This document shows positions 18,188 to 26,486 of a stretch of 64,000 nucleotides of DNA, in pieces. Both the position numbers and the translations under genes were made by a program. Under the pieces are notes generated by a model. It did not search any database. It worked only from the letters and a program-made list of their open reading frames with translations, and had not been told where the DNA came from. Numbering within the stretch: position 1 is the first letter of the stretch; each line of letters opens with the position of its first letter. Origin of the DNA: Sphingomonas sp. AOB5 (GTDB lineage Bacteria; Pseudomonadota; Alphaproteobacteria; Sphingomonadales; Sphingomonadaceae); contig NZ_JARNTV010000018.1 in the NCBI RefSeq assembly GCF_029433115.1, positions 1-64,000 on the forward strand. Reading direction: 5' to 3'.

Positions 18188-19332
18188 GGCAGCAGCGCGT
18201 CCTTGCCGAATTCATAGCCGAAGCCCGGTGCGTCCGACGGCACGATCCGGCCATCGACCGGGGTCGCCATGCCGGGGATGCGCTTCGCCTGATCGAGCGG
18301 AATCCCGGCGGGGGTGCGGACGACATATTCGCACGGCTCGGTCTCGGGCAAAGCCAGCGAGAAATGCTGGCCGGCGGGCATGCCGCCGCCGCCATGCGCG
18401 CTGGTCGCGATGCCCGCGGCTTCAGCGATGGCGTAAATCTTCAGAGTCTCGGTAAGGCCGCCGGCCCAGCGGATATCGGGCTGGACCATGTCCGCCGCGC
18501 CGCGCTGGACGAGATCGCGGAACGCATGGCGGCCGTGATGATCCTCACCGGTGGCGATGGGGGTGAACGGCGCGGCGCGTTTCAGGGCGACGAGGCCGTC
18601 GATGTCGTGCGGCATCAGCGGCTCCTCGATCCAGCGCAGCCGGTATGGCGCCAGCCGCTCGGCGACGCGCACGGCATAGTCGAGGGTGAAGGACATGACC
18701 GGATTGAGCATAAGCTCGGCATCGCCGCCGATCCGCTCGCGCACCGCGGCGACTTCGTCCTCGAGCCGGTTCAGCCCGGCGATGCCGTCGACATGGTGTG
18801 CGCTGTTGCGCATCTTGAACGCCTTGAAGCCGAGTTCGAGGCCCCATTCGATGTCTGCGCCGGTGAAGTAGCAATCGAGATGCGGGCGCACCGGGCCGCC
18901 GAGCAGCCGGTATACCGGCTGGCCGAGCAGCTTGCCCTTGAGATCCCACAAGGCGAGGTCGATCGCGCTGCGTGCCAGCGAGGCGATGCCGTTCGCGCCG
19001 AAGCGCTGGGCGGATCGCCACATGATGTCGTTGAGCAATTCGGTCGCGAAACAGTCGCGGCCCTCGATCAGGTTCGCGAAGAAGCGGACGGTGGGCGCCG
19101 CCAGATCGCCCCAGTGCGAATGGCCGAGGCCGGTCTCGCCATTTTCGGCGGTGACACGCACCCAGAATTCGCCCGAGACTTCACCGGGCGTGGTCGCGGG
19201 CGTGCGCGCGAATTCGGGATAGCGGTGGATCGGGAAGGGGACGCCGCCCGCCACCTTGCGCGGTATACCGGCTGGCGCCGCCATGGGCGGTGCCGGGGGC
19301 TGGCGCAGCATCTCGACAGAAACGAGCTTCAT
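18181..19332 (-). CDS. Enolase-superfamily dehydratase (mandelate racemase group), copy 1
   Basis: A 383-residue mandelate racemase/muconate lactonizing enzyme-like protein, nearest in appearance to L-rhamnonate dehydratases. Members abstract an alpha proton from sugar acids using a magnesium site. Two metal-ligand glutamates are visible in RWIEEPL and TGEDHHGRHAF, and the Asp-His dyad in VQPDIRWAGG and TSAHGGG. The first ligand, usually aspartate, reads asparagine at residue 210 (LMLNPVMSF), which is unusual. It sits between a 2-hydroxyacid dehydrogenase gene (ATGA overlap) and the ABC importer permease, so the imported compound or a product of it may be an aldonic-type acid. The start at 19332 gives the normal family length. 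Confidence 0.85.
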   Translation of the reverse strand: MKLVSVEMLRQPPAPPMAAPAGIPRKVAGGVPFPIHRYPEFARTPATTPGEVSGEFWVRVTAENGETGLGHSHWGDLAAPTVRFFANLIEGRDCFATELLNDIMWRSAQRFGANGIASLARSAIDLALWDLKGKLLGQPVYRLLGGPVRPHLDCYFTGADIEWGLELGFKAFKMRNSAHHVDGIAGLNRLEDEVAAVRERIGGDAELMLNPVMSFTLDYAVRVAERLAPYRLRWIEEPLMPHDIDGLVALKRAAPFTPIATGEDHHGRHAFRDLVQRGAADMVQPDIRWAGGLTETLKIYAIAEAAGIATSAHGGGGMPAGQHFSLALPETEPCEYVVRTPAGIPLDQAKRIPGMATPVDGRIVPSDAPGFGYEFGKDALLPW

Positions 19333-20297
19333 GGGCGGCCGTAGGGAAGCAGCTTGGCGAAGGGCTCGCCGGCGATGAATGCGTCGAGGTTGCGCTTCAC
19401 CGTCGCGCCGAGGCGTCGCGGGGATTCGGTGCTGCCGCTGCCGCCGACATGGGGCACGAGGATCAGGTTCGGGGCTTCCCAGAGCGGGTCTTCGGCCGGG
19501 AGCGGCTCGGGGTCGGTCACGTCGATCGCCGCGCCGCCGAGATGGCCGGATTGCAGTGCTGCGATCAGCGCCGGCTGGTCGATCAGTCCGCCGCGAGCGA
19601 TGTTGACGATATAGGCGCCGGGCTTGCAGGCGGCGAAGGCGTCGGCGTTCAGCAGCCCGCGAGTCTCGGCGGTGAGCGGCGCGGCGACCACCACGGCGTC
19701 GGCACGGGCCAGTGCGGCGTGCAGGTCGCCGGTCTTCACCGCTTCGTCGATATCCGGTCCGCCACTGCCCGATCGCGTGACGCCGATCACGGTCATGCCC
19801 AGCCCCTTGAGCCGGTGCGCGATCTCGCCACCGATATTGCCGAGGCCGACCAGAACCGCAGTACCGCCATAAAGCGACTTGTAGGTGCCGGTGCGCAGCA
19901 TCTTCCAGACCTTTGCGGTGCGCGCGCGCTCCCAATCCGGGATAGCGTGCGCGATGGAGAGCAGCAGCGCGACGGCGTGTTCGGCGACGACCGGTCCCGA
20001 ATGCCCTTCCGATCCGGTCACCGCGATCCCGTCGCGAATGCCGAGCGCCTCAAGATTGTCGTTGCCGGCTGAAACGCTCTGGAACCAGCGCAGCGACTTG
20101 TTCTCGCGGATCGTGCGTTCCATCTCGGGCGTGTAGAGCGAAGCGCCGGCGCTGATGAAGCCATCGGCGCCATCCAGCGCGGCCAGCGCCTGCGCGGCAT
20201 CGTCGGCGACCACCAGATCGATCCCCGGCGTATCAGCGATCCGCTCGAGAATGCCGGCGCGGTAGCTGGGAACATGGATCCACAACACGATCTTCAT
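19329..20297 (-). CDS. D-isomer-specific 2-hydroxyacid dehydrogenase, copy 1
   Basis: An NAD(P)-dependent oxidoreductase of 322 residues. The nucleotide-binding motif is VGLGNIGGE, and the catalytic residues fall in NIARGGLID (Arg), DPEPLP (Glu) and VPHVGG (His). It would interconvert a 2-hydroxyacid and a 2-oxoacid, fitting a role next to a sugar-acid dehydratase. The ATG at 20297 follows GGGCGG; the frame runs on to 20351 without a convincing start. It is the first gene of the operon that also encodes the enolase-superfamily enzyme and ABC importer. GST copy 1 lies divergently upstream. Confidence 0.88.
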   Translation of the reverse strand: MKIVLWIHVPSYRAGILERIADTPGIDLVVADDAAQALAALDGADGFISAGASLYTPEMERTIRENKSLRWFQSVSAGNDNLEALGIRDGIAVTGSEGHSGPVVAEHAVALLLSIAHAIPDWERARTAKVWKMLRTGTYKSLYGGTAVLVGLGNIGGEIAHRLKGLGMTVIGVTRSGSGGPDIDEAVKTGDLHAALARADAVVVAAPLTAETRGLLNADAFAACKPGAYIVNIARGGLIDQPALIAALQSGHLGGAAIDVTDPEPLPAEDPLWEAPNLILVPHVGGSGSTESPRRLGATVKRNLDAFIAGEPFAKLLPYGRP

Positions 20298-20466
20298 CCG
20301 CCCAAGCGCTCCTCTACCCGTCCCGCACGGTTTCGCATCCGCCGGAGCCATCGTCCTAACCCGCTCATACCCTATATGTCAAACAACTAGCCTTTCGGTT
20401 TATTTCATTGACGGCACGGCCCTCGCGCGGCAGTCAGGGCTTCAAAACAGGATGAGGAAATCCCTG

Positions 20467-21084
20467 ATGAGGCTCTACTGGTCGGCGCGCTCGCCGTTCG
20501 TGCGCAAGGTCTCCATCGTCGCAGCCGAAACCGGTACCGAGGCGCAGATCGAGCGCGTCGCGATGGCCATCGCCCAGCCCAAGGTTAACGCCGATGTGCT
20601 GGCCGCCAATCCGGTGGGCAAGATTCCGGTGCTGATACTGGACGATGGCCTGGCCCTCACCGATTCGCGCGTGATCTGCGAATATCTCGATACGCTGCAC
20701 GATGGCCCGCGACTGTTCCCGCAGGGAACGGAACGCTGGGCGGCGCTTCGCTGGCAGGCGATGGGCGACGGATTGCTCGAACAGTTGCTGTTGTGGCGCA
20801 ACGAATCGCTGCGCCCAGATGGCGAGCGGTCGCAGGCATTCATGGACGGATACCGCACGCGCTTCCTCGAAGGGTTCGACCGGCTGGAAAGCGAGGCCGG
20901 AGCGCTTACTGCGGCACCCTTCTCGATCGGCCATATCGCGATCGGCTGCATGCTGGGCTTTACCGACTTCCGCTTTGCCGATCTGGGCTGGCGCGAAGGC
21001 CGTCCGGGTCTCGCGGATTGGTATGCGGGCTTCGCCGCGCGACCGTCTGCAGCCGCCAACCCCGCCGACCCGGATGCCGCGTGA
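20467..21084 (+). CDS. Glutathione S-transferase family protein, copy 1
   Basis: A 205-residue GST with an N-terminal thioredoxin-like domain (SARSPFVRKV near residues 6-15, NPVGKIPVL, then DSRVICEYLD) and an all-helical C-terminal domain. SPFVRK is typical of the bacterial group that includes beta-etherase-like and maleylacetoacetate-isomerase-like members. The start at 20467 has AGGA upstream; an ATG at 20452 is possible. Its stop overlaps the start of the second enolase-superfamily gene (TGATG). A diverged paralogue is at 26487-27125. It may act in ether or thioether chemistry or detoxification, but the substrate is not known. Confidence 0.87.
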   Translation: MRLYWSARSPFVRKVSIVAAETGTEAQIERVAMAIAQPKVNADVLAANPVGKIPVLILDDGLALTDSRVICEYLDTLHDGPRLFPQGTERWAALRWQAMGDGLLEQLLLWRNESLRPDGERSQAFMDGYRTRFLEGFDRLESEAGALTAAPFSIGHIAIGCMLGFTDFRFADLGWREGRPGLADWYAGFAARPSAAANPADPDAA

Positions 21085-22265
21085 TGAAGATCACCGGCCT
21101 CGAAAGCATCCATGTCGATGGCGGCTGGACCGTCATCTCGTATCTGAAGGTCACCACCGATTCGGGGCTGACCGGCTGGGCGGAGTATAGCGGGCATCAG
21201 GCGATCCCGGGCGTGCTGGCGGCGATGGCGCCGCGGGTGATCGGCAAGGATCCGCTGAACCTCAACGCGATCGACGCCAGCCTCTATCAGCTCCAGCGGC
21301 CTGCCCCCGGCAGCCTGTTCCAGCGCGGATCGGGCGCAATTCTCAACGCCTGCCTCGATATCAAGGGCAAGGCGCTGGGCGTGCCGGTCTATGAGTTGCT
21401 GGGCGGCAAGGTGCGTAACACGACCGAGCTTTACTGGTCGCACTGCGGCCTGTTCCGGGCGGGGTTCCCGACGGCGTTCGAGCAGGTGATCGGCAAGCCC
21501 GGCGTCCGCTCGCTCGACGATCTGAAGCGCGCTGGCGAGGAAGTCGCGGCGGCGGGCTACACCGCGCTTAAAACGAACCTTATCCGCTTCGACGACCCGA
21601 CAACATCATCGATGATGCGCGGCCAGCCGGCGATGAACCTGGACTCGCGGACGATTTCGGCGCTGGTCGACCAGCTCGGTGCGCTGCGTGATGGCGCGGG
21701 ACCGGGGGTGCGGCTGGCGCTGGACGTCAACTTCAACTTCAAGGTCGAGGGCTTCCGCCAGCTTGCCCGCGCCTGTGAGCCGTTCGATCTGATGTGGATC
21801 GAGATGGATATGCCCGATGCCGGATCGCTCAAGGTCGTCCGCGATTCGACGACCACGCCGATCGCCAGCCTCGAGATGCAGCTCGGCCGCCGCAATGTCC
21901 GTCCGTTCCTCGACGCTTATGCAGTCGATGTCGCGATCATCGACGGGCAGTGGAACGGGCTGCACGAGACGATGAAGATGGCGCATATGATCGACGCCTA
22001 TGACGTGAACGTCGCCGCGCATTGCTCGGCCGGGCCGCTCGGCGCGCTGATGAGCGCGCATTTCTGCGCCGCGATTCCGAATTTCCGCATTCAGGAACAC
22101 GAAGCGGATGTGATGCCGTGGCACGACGCGCTGCTGACCGAACCCAACCAGGTCGAGCGCGGCCAGTTTGTGCTGAGCGATCGTCCGGGCTGGGGCGCCG
22201 ATGTCGACGAAGCCGTTGCCCGCGCCCATCCGGGCGAGAACGGGTTCAGCTGGAAACGCGGCTGA
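21084..22265 (+). CDS. Enolase-superfamily dehydratase (mandelate racemase group), copy 2
   Basis: A 393-residue member of the mandelate racemase/galactonate dehydratase-like group. The metal ligands look complete: Asp in LALDVNF, Glu in MWIEMD and Glu in ASLEMQL. The base dyad is present as Asp in IIDGQWNG and His in AAHCSAG. The KxK position reads KTN. It therefore appears more likely to be catalytically intact than copy 1. The ATG overlaps the GST stop by one base (TGATG), so these are co-translated. A perfect hairpin lies across its stop codon and that of the convergent GntR gene. Confidence 0.86.
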   Translation: MKITGLESIHVDGGWTVISYLKVTTDSGLTGWAEYSGHQAIPGVLAAMAPRVIGKDPLNLNAIDASLYQLQRPAPGSLFQRGSGAILNACLDIKGKALGVPVYELLGGKVRNTTELYWSHCGLFRAGFPTAFEQVIGKPGVRSLDDLKRAGEEVAAAGYTALKTNLIRFDDPTTSSMMRGQPAMNLDSRTISALVDQLGALRDGAGPGVRLALDVNFNFKVEGFRQLARACEPFDLMWIEMDMPDAGSLKVVRDSTTTPIASLEMQLGRRNVRPFLDAYAVDVAIIDGQWNGLHETMKMAHMIDAYDVNVAAHCSAGPLGALMSAHFCAAIPNFRIQEHEADVMPWHDALLTEPNQVERGQFVLSDRPGWGADVDEAVARAHPGENGFSWKRG

Positions 22266-22281
22266 AGTTTACTTCAGCCGC
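22258..22281. terminator. Bidirectional hairpin spanning two stop codons
   Basis: An 11-base perfect stem, GCGGCTGAAGT at 22258-22268 and ACTTCAGCCGC at 22271-22281, with a two-base loop. It contains the TGA of the plus-strand enolase-superfamily gene and the TAA of the minus-strand GntR gene. With only three bases between the convergent genes, this is the obvious candidate for transcription termination in both directions. Confidence 0.6.
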
Positions 22282-22994
22282 ATGTCGAGATGGACGACGT
22301 CGCCGCGATAGATGCCGCGCGCGATCAGCACGACCTGACCCTTGTCGTCCACCGCGACGCGATTGACGAAGGCGACCGGCAGGTTGAGCGCCACGCCCAG
22401 CTCGCGCGCGGTCTCGACATCCGCCGATCCGATGGTGAGCGTCTGGCGGGCATCGGTGATCTCGATGCCGGGACGGTTGGCGATCAGCTTGAGCGCGGTC
22501 TCGTTGCGATAGGCGGCGGCCGGGATCAGCTTGCGGATGCGTTCGTCGACATAGACGTCGGCGATCATATAGGGTTGGCCGTCGCGCGAATGGCGGCGGC
22601 GCAGGTGGCGATAGGCCGGGGCGAGCTGGCCGTAATCGATCTGGATCTCGGGCGGCGCGACCTTGGCGGTGTCCGACAGAACTTCGATCTTGGCGCCCTC
22701 GCGCGACAGCAACAGGCCCGACCAGTCGGTCTGCACTTCGCACCAGATCTGCTCGGCGGGGGATTTCTCGACGAAGGTGCCCTTGGCGCGATAGCGCTTG
22801 ATCAGCCCGTCGCTCTCCAGCACGCCCAGCGCCTGGCGGATCGTCGCGCGGGCGACGCCGCATTCGTCGACCAGATCGTCGACGGTCGGAATCTGTGCGC
22901 CGACCGGCCAGGTGCCCGAGCCGATCCGGCCGCGGAACAGGGACGCCAGCTGCACGTAACGCGGCACCGCGCTCAGCGTCAGATCCGGCCGCAT
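22269..22994 (-). CDS. GntR-family transcriptional regulator (HutC/UTRA type)
   Basis: A 241-residue regulator from the ATG at 22994; a TTG at 23030 overlapping the upstream stop is an alternative start. The N-terminal winged helix contains PRYVQLASLFRGRI, IPTVDDLVDECGVARATIRQAL and a wing KRYRAKGTFV. The C-terminal half is a UTRA ligand-binding domain, as in HutC and FarR. It is the third gene of a TauD-dehydrogenase-GntR operon (ATGA or TTGA couplings), so it probably controls that operon and perhaps the GST/enolase and receptor genes nearby, in response to the pathway substrate. Confidence 0.88.
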   Translation of the reverse strand: MRPDLTLSAVPRYVQLASLFRGRIGSGTWPVGAQIPTVDDLVDECGVARATIRQALGVLESDGLIKRYRAKGTFVEKSPAEQIWCEVQTDWSGLLLSREGAKIEVLSDTAKVAPPEIQIDYGQLAPAYRHLRRRHSRDGQPYMIADVYVDERIRKLIPAAAYRNETALKLIANRPGIEITDARQTLTIGSADVETARELGVALNLPVAFVNRVAVDDKGQVVLIARGIYRGDVVHLDMRLK

Positions 22995-23026
22995 ATTCGC
23001 TTCGGTCAAGGGGTGCTCCAGCCCAG

Positions 23027-23935
23027 TCAAACGGTTTCGGCAAGGAACGCGGCGATGTCGCGATCCAGCTTGGATGCGATGTCGGCGCGCGTTTCAGCCG
23101 TAAGTGCAGCATAATGGGGTTGGAGCACGACATTGTCGAGATCGAAGAAGCTGGGATCGATGTTCGGCTCGCTGCGATAGACGTCGAGCGCCGCGCCGCC
23201 GATGCTTCGCGCGGCAAGCGCTTCGATCAATGCATCCTCGTCCACGACTTCGCCGCGGGCCACATTGATGAGGAACCCTTGCGGTCCCAGTTTCTCCAGA
23301 ACCGCGCGGTTGATCATGCCCGCAGTTTGTGGACCGCCCGGACAGGCGAGGATCAGCACGTCGCTTTGTTCGGCCAGCGCGGCAACATCGGCGACATGCT
23401 CCCAGGGCAGTTCCGGCTTCGCATTGGGCGTGGTGTAGCGCACGGTCATGCCGAGGCCCTGTCCGCGCCGGGCGATCGCCTGACCGATCTGGCCCATGCC
23501 GACCACACCTAGCGACCCGCCCGAGATGCGGCGCGACAGCGGCATCTTTTCCGGTCCCCAGCGATGCGCGCGCACGAAGCGGTCGGCTTCGACGATGCGG
23601 CGGGCGATGGCGAACATCAGACCGATCGCGGCGTCAGCGACATCCTCGGTCAGCACGCCGGGCGTGTTGTCGACGCGGATGCCGCGCTGTTCGGCGGCGG
23701 GCAGATCGATCTTGTCGAGGCCGACGCCGTTGCAGGCGATCATCTTCAGGCCGGGGATGCGATCCATCGTCGCGGCGTCGAAGCCCTTCATGCTGGTCGT
23801 CACGGCGATGCGGAAGGGTTCGTCCGGCCGGGCGTCGGCCAGTTCGACCAGCTCGTGGGTCCGCGAGAGCAGGTTGCGCAGTTCGTCGGGGATCGGGCCG
23901 GTGACGACCAGTCGTTCGCGTGTGGTAGCGGTCAT
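23027..23935 (-). CDS. D-isomer-specific 2-hydroxyacid dehydrogenase, copy 2
   Basis: A 302-residue NAD(P)-dependent 2-hydroxyacid dehydrogenase, in appearance close to glyoxylate/hydroxypyruvate reductases. It shows VVGMGQIGQ for nucleotide binding, NVARGEVVDE with the catalytic arginine, a YRSEPNID segment with the acid and LQPHYAALT with the histidine. The start at 23935 overlaps the dioxygenase stop (ATGA), and its own stop overlaps the possible TTG start of the GntR gene. It is distinct from copy 1 at 19329. It probably reduces or oxidises a product of the adjacent dioxygenase. Confidence 0.88.
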   Translation of the reverse strand: MTATTRERLVVTGPIPDELRNLLSRTHELVELADARPDEPFRIAVTTSMKGFDAATMDRIPGLKMIACNGVGLDKIDLPAAEQRGIRVDNTPGVLTEDVADAAIGLMFAIARRIVEADRFVRAHRWGPEKMPLSRRISGGSLGVVGMGQIGQAIARRGQGLGMTVRYTTPNAKPELPWEHVADVAALAEQSDVLILACPGGPQTAGMINRAVLEKLGPQGFLINVARGEVVDEDALIEALAARSIGGAALDVYRSEPNIDPSFFDLDNVVLQPHYAALTAETRADIASKLDRDIAAFLAETV

Positions 23936-24756
23936 GCCGGGATCAGTGCCTCGCCCTGGACCGCGACGCGATGCATCACGCGGCGCTGGCCCTGATAGTC
24001 GTTCGCGGCATAATGCCACACCTGGATATTGTCCCAGAAGCCGACCGTGCCGGGGCTCCATTTGAAGCGGACCTGGAATTCCGGACGCTGGCCGTGGATG
24101 AAGAGGTGCTTGAGCAGCGGCTCGCTATCCTCTTCGCTCCAGCCGTCGAAGCGCAGCGTATAGGCGCGATTGACGAACAGCGACTTGCGGCCGGTCACCG
24201 GGTGGCGGATCACCACCGGATGCGTGGCATATTGCGGGGTGGCGCCGGCGGTGTTGAGCCGGGTCGCGCTGCGCAGCAATTTCTCGTTGCTGTGGACGGC
24301 CTTTAGCCCGTCGAGCGTTTCCTTCAGGCCGTCCGACAGTGCGTCATAGGCTGCGGCCATCGACGAGAAGAGCGTGTCGCCGCCGAAGCTGGGCAATTCG
24401 CGCGCGACCAGCACCGCGCCGAAGGGGGGCTTTTCGTAATAGGTCTGATCGGCATGCCAGCCGCCGCCGATATTCTTGAGTTCGTCCTCTTCCTTCGAGA
24501 CGACCGACATATTGGCGTATCCGTCGACCGTCTTGACGAAGTTGATGTCGGTCGGCGTACCGAAGCGGCGAGCGAAGGCGTCATGCTGTTCGGCGGTCAG
24601 GTTCTGGTCGCGGAAGAAGATCACGCCATGCTCGGCCAGCGCCTGACGGACATCGATCAGCGTCTGTTCGCTCATCGGCTCGGCGAGATCGATATTGCCG
24701 ATTTCGGCGCCGATATATCCGTTTATCGGCCGCACCTCGATCGCGCTGTTCCGCAC
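23932..24756 (-). CDS. TauD/TfdA-family Fe(II)/2-oxoglutarate dioxygenase (copy 3)
   Basis: A 274-residue dioxygenase with the iron triad H101, D103 (GGGWHADQ) and H262 (RRVMHR). It starts at a GTG preceded by AGGAG at good spacing. It is strongly similar to the enzyme at 6497-7318 along the whole length, with shared stretches such as GGDTLFSSMAAA, HPVVIRHPVTGR and DNIQVWHYA. It leads an operon with a 2-hydroxyacid dehydrogenase and the GntR regulator, and faces a two-subunit hydratase divergently. The pair of copies may oxidise related substrates; the substrate itself is unknown. Confidence 0.9.
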   Translation of the reverse strand: MRNSAIEVRPINGYIGAEIGNIDLAEPMSEQTLIDVRQALAEHGVIFFRDQNLTAEQHDAFARRFGTPTDINFVKTVDGYANMSVVSKEEDELKNIGGGWHADQTYYEKPPFGAVLVARELPSFGGDTLFSSMAAAYDALSDGLKETLDGLKAVHSNEKLLRSATRLNTAGATPQYATHPVVIRHPVTGRKSLFVNRAYTLRFDGWSEEDSEPLLKHLFIHGQRPEFQVRFKWSPGTVGFWDNIQVWHYAANDYQGQRRVMHRVAVQGEALIPA

Positions 24757-24797
24757 TTCCGTCTCCTGTACACTCGCCTTGCGGCTTCGATTTCTCT

Positions 24798-24815
24798 ATA
24801 GGATAACATTATGAC
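24798..24815. promoter_or_regulatory. Shared 18-base element, copy 2
   Basis: ATAGGATAACATTATGAC, 16 of 18 identical to 6473-6490. It lies 42 bases upstream of the dioxygenase start and in the divergent promoter region of the hydratase genes. Its position close to the GntR operon makes it a candidate binding site for that regulator, or a shared promoter element. Confidence 0.42.
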
Positions 24816-24893
24816 CCTTGCAAGCGCGGGGCAGGCGGGTCTAGGGGTTTGTCGACCCGGCGGCAGCACCGGGAAACGGGGTATCGGAGTGTT

Positions 24894-25757
24894 ATGATCA
24901 CCCATGAAGCCATTTGCGATCTGACCGCCGCGCTCTACGACTGGTCGTTGCGCGCGGTGCCCGAGGATGCGCTGGCGGGGATCCGTGCCGCCCGTGAGAT
25001 CGAGAGCAGCGAAGTCGCACGCAGCACGCTGACGATGATGCTCAACAGCGCCGAGCGTGCTGCCGCGAACAACGGCTATGTCTGCTCCGACAATGGCGTG
25101 CCGGTCTATTTCGTGAAGTACGGCACGCGTTGTGGTTTCTCTGGCGACGTGAAGGCCGCGATCCGCGAAGGATTCGACTCGCTGGTGCAGCGGATCGACC
25201 CGCCATTGCTCAAGCATGTCACCAATCCGCTGACCAACGAGCGCGGCTATCAGGGCAAGGACATGCCGCTGATCAGCTTCGACGTGTTCGACAGCGACAC
25301 GATCGACATCATCTGCCAGCCCAAGGCGCTTGGTTCGGGCCGCTGGGCGGCGCTGGAGATCTTCACTTTCCCCAGCCTCGAGGAGATCGAGGAATATGTG
25401 ATGCGATGCGTGCTGACCGCGGGATCGCAGCATTGCCCGCCGGTGGTGATCGGCGTGGGGATCGGCGGGACGTTCGACCAGGCGGCGAAGCTCGCCAAGA
25501 ACAGCACGTTGCGGCACATCGGATCGACCAATCCCGAACCGGTGCTGGCGGCGATGGAGGAACGGCTGACTCGCGCAGTCAACGCCACTGGCTTCGGCCC
25601 GATGGGCACCGGCGGGGATACCACCGCGCTGGCGGTGCATATCGATTACTCGGCCGGGCACGGATTCACGCCGGTCGCGGTGTGCTTCAACTGCTGGATC
25701 AACCGCCGGACCCAGGCGCGCATTCATGCCGATGGCCGGGTGGAGCGGGTGGAGTGA
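24894..25757 (+). CDS. Class I fumarase/tartrate dehydratase-type hydratase, alpha subunit
   Basis: A 287-residue subunit of the iron-sulfur hydro-lyase family that includes TtdA and the N-terminal half of FumA. The family CxDxG motif reads CSDNG in NGYVCSDNGVPVYF. Further family motifs are HCPPVVIGVGIGGTFD, MGTGGDTTAL and CWINRR. The enzyme would add water to, or remove it from, a dicarboxylic-type acid such as tartrate, fumarate or mesaconate. The ATG at 24894 has GGAG upstream and its stop overlaps the beta-subunit start (TGATG). Confidence 0.9.
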   Translation: MITHEAICDLTAALYDWSLRAVPEDALAGIRAAREIESSEVARSTLTMMLNSAERAAANNGYVCSDNGVPVYFVKYGTRCGFSGDVKAAIREGFDSLVQRIDPPLLKHVTNPLTNERGYQGKDMPLISFDVFDSDTIDIICQPKALGSGRWAALEIFTFPSLEEIEEYVMRCVLTAGSQHCPPVVIGVGIGGTFDQAAKLAKNSTLRHIGSTNPEPVLAAMEERLTRAVNATGFGPMGTGGDTTALAVHIDYSAGHGFTPVAVCFNCWINRRTQARIHADGRVERVE

Positions 25758-26374
25758 TGCGGACGCACCATCTGCAACTGCCGCTGACCAAGGCGGACGT
25801 GGCCGAGCTTCGCGCCGGCGATCTGGTGATCCTCTCGGGCGAGATCGCGATCACCGCGGGCCTGCCGACCCATCAGCGGATTCGCGAGGCGATTGCGGGG
25901 AAGTGCGACCTGCCGTTTCCGCTAGAAGGCGGTACGCTGTTCCATCTCGGCAGCTATAGCGAGGACACGGTGGAGGGCCTCCGCGTGCGCTATATGAACC
26001 CGACCACCAGCACGCGGTTCAACGGATATATGCCGGAGTTCATCCGGTCGCTCGATCTGCGGCTGGTGGGCGGCAAGGGCGGGCTGGACGACGCTTCGGC
26101 GGCGGCGATGCAGGAGACCGGCTGCGCTTATCTCTCATTCCTGGGCGGCGGGTGTCAGCTGCTGTCGGCGGCAATCGAATCGGTTAGCGCGGTTGGCTGG
26201 GACGATCTCGTTGCGCATTATCGCTTGGTGAAGCTGCGCGTGCGCGATCTGGGTCCGCTGACCGTCGCAATCGATTCGCATGGGAACAGCCTCTACGCGA
26301 AGCTGCGCGACGATGCGGCGGGACGCTTGCCCGAGCTGATGGCGATGCTGGCCCGCGACCGCGCGGGCGGCTGA
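25757..26374 (+). CDS. Class I fumarase/tartrate dehydratase-type hydratase, beta subunit
   Basis: A 205-residue partner of the preceding subunit, matching TtdB and the C-terminal half of class I fumarases. Seen are LRAGDLVILSGEI, PTTSTRFNGYMPEF, VGGKGGL and a GGGCQLLSAA segment. Alpha and beta subunits together form the active hydro-lyase with a 4Fe-4S cluster. The start codon shares a base with the alpha stop. Substrate is uncertain; the neighbouring sugar-acid dehydratases and hydroxyacid dehydrogenases suggest a hydroxy-diacid. Confidence 0.9.
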   Translation: MRTHHLQLPLTKADVAELRAGDLVILSGEIAITAGLPTHQRIREAIAGKCDLPFPLEGGTLFHLGSYSEDTVEGLRVRYMNPTTSTRFNGYMPEFIRSLDLRLVGGKGGLDDASAAAMQETGCAYLSFLGGGCQLLSAAIESVSAVGWDDLVAHYRLVKLRVRDLGPLTVAIDSHGNSLYAKLRDDAAGRLPELMAMLARDRAGG

Positions 26375-26486
26375 CGGCCCTTTCGCGCCACTTCGGCTGC
26401 AAAATCAGGATCAAGGCGACCATTTTGTTGACGTCGGCGATCGTCCTAATATACAAAAGGCCATAAGAACAGACTTTGGGGTTAGG

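Noticed and set aside
18181..19935. A 584-residue frame that seems to extend the enolase-superfamily protein at its N-terminus
   Set aside because: The extra part is an arginine-rich shadow of the hydroxyacid dehydrogenase gene. The family N-terminus begins at 19332.
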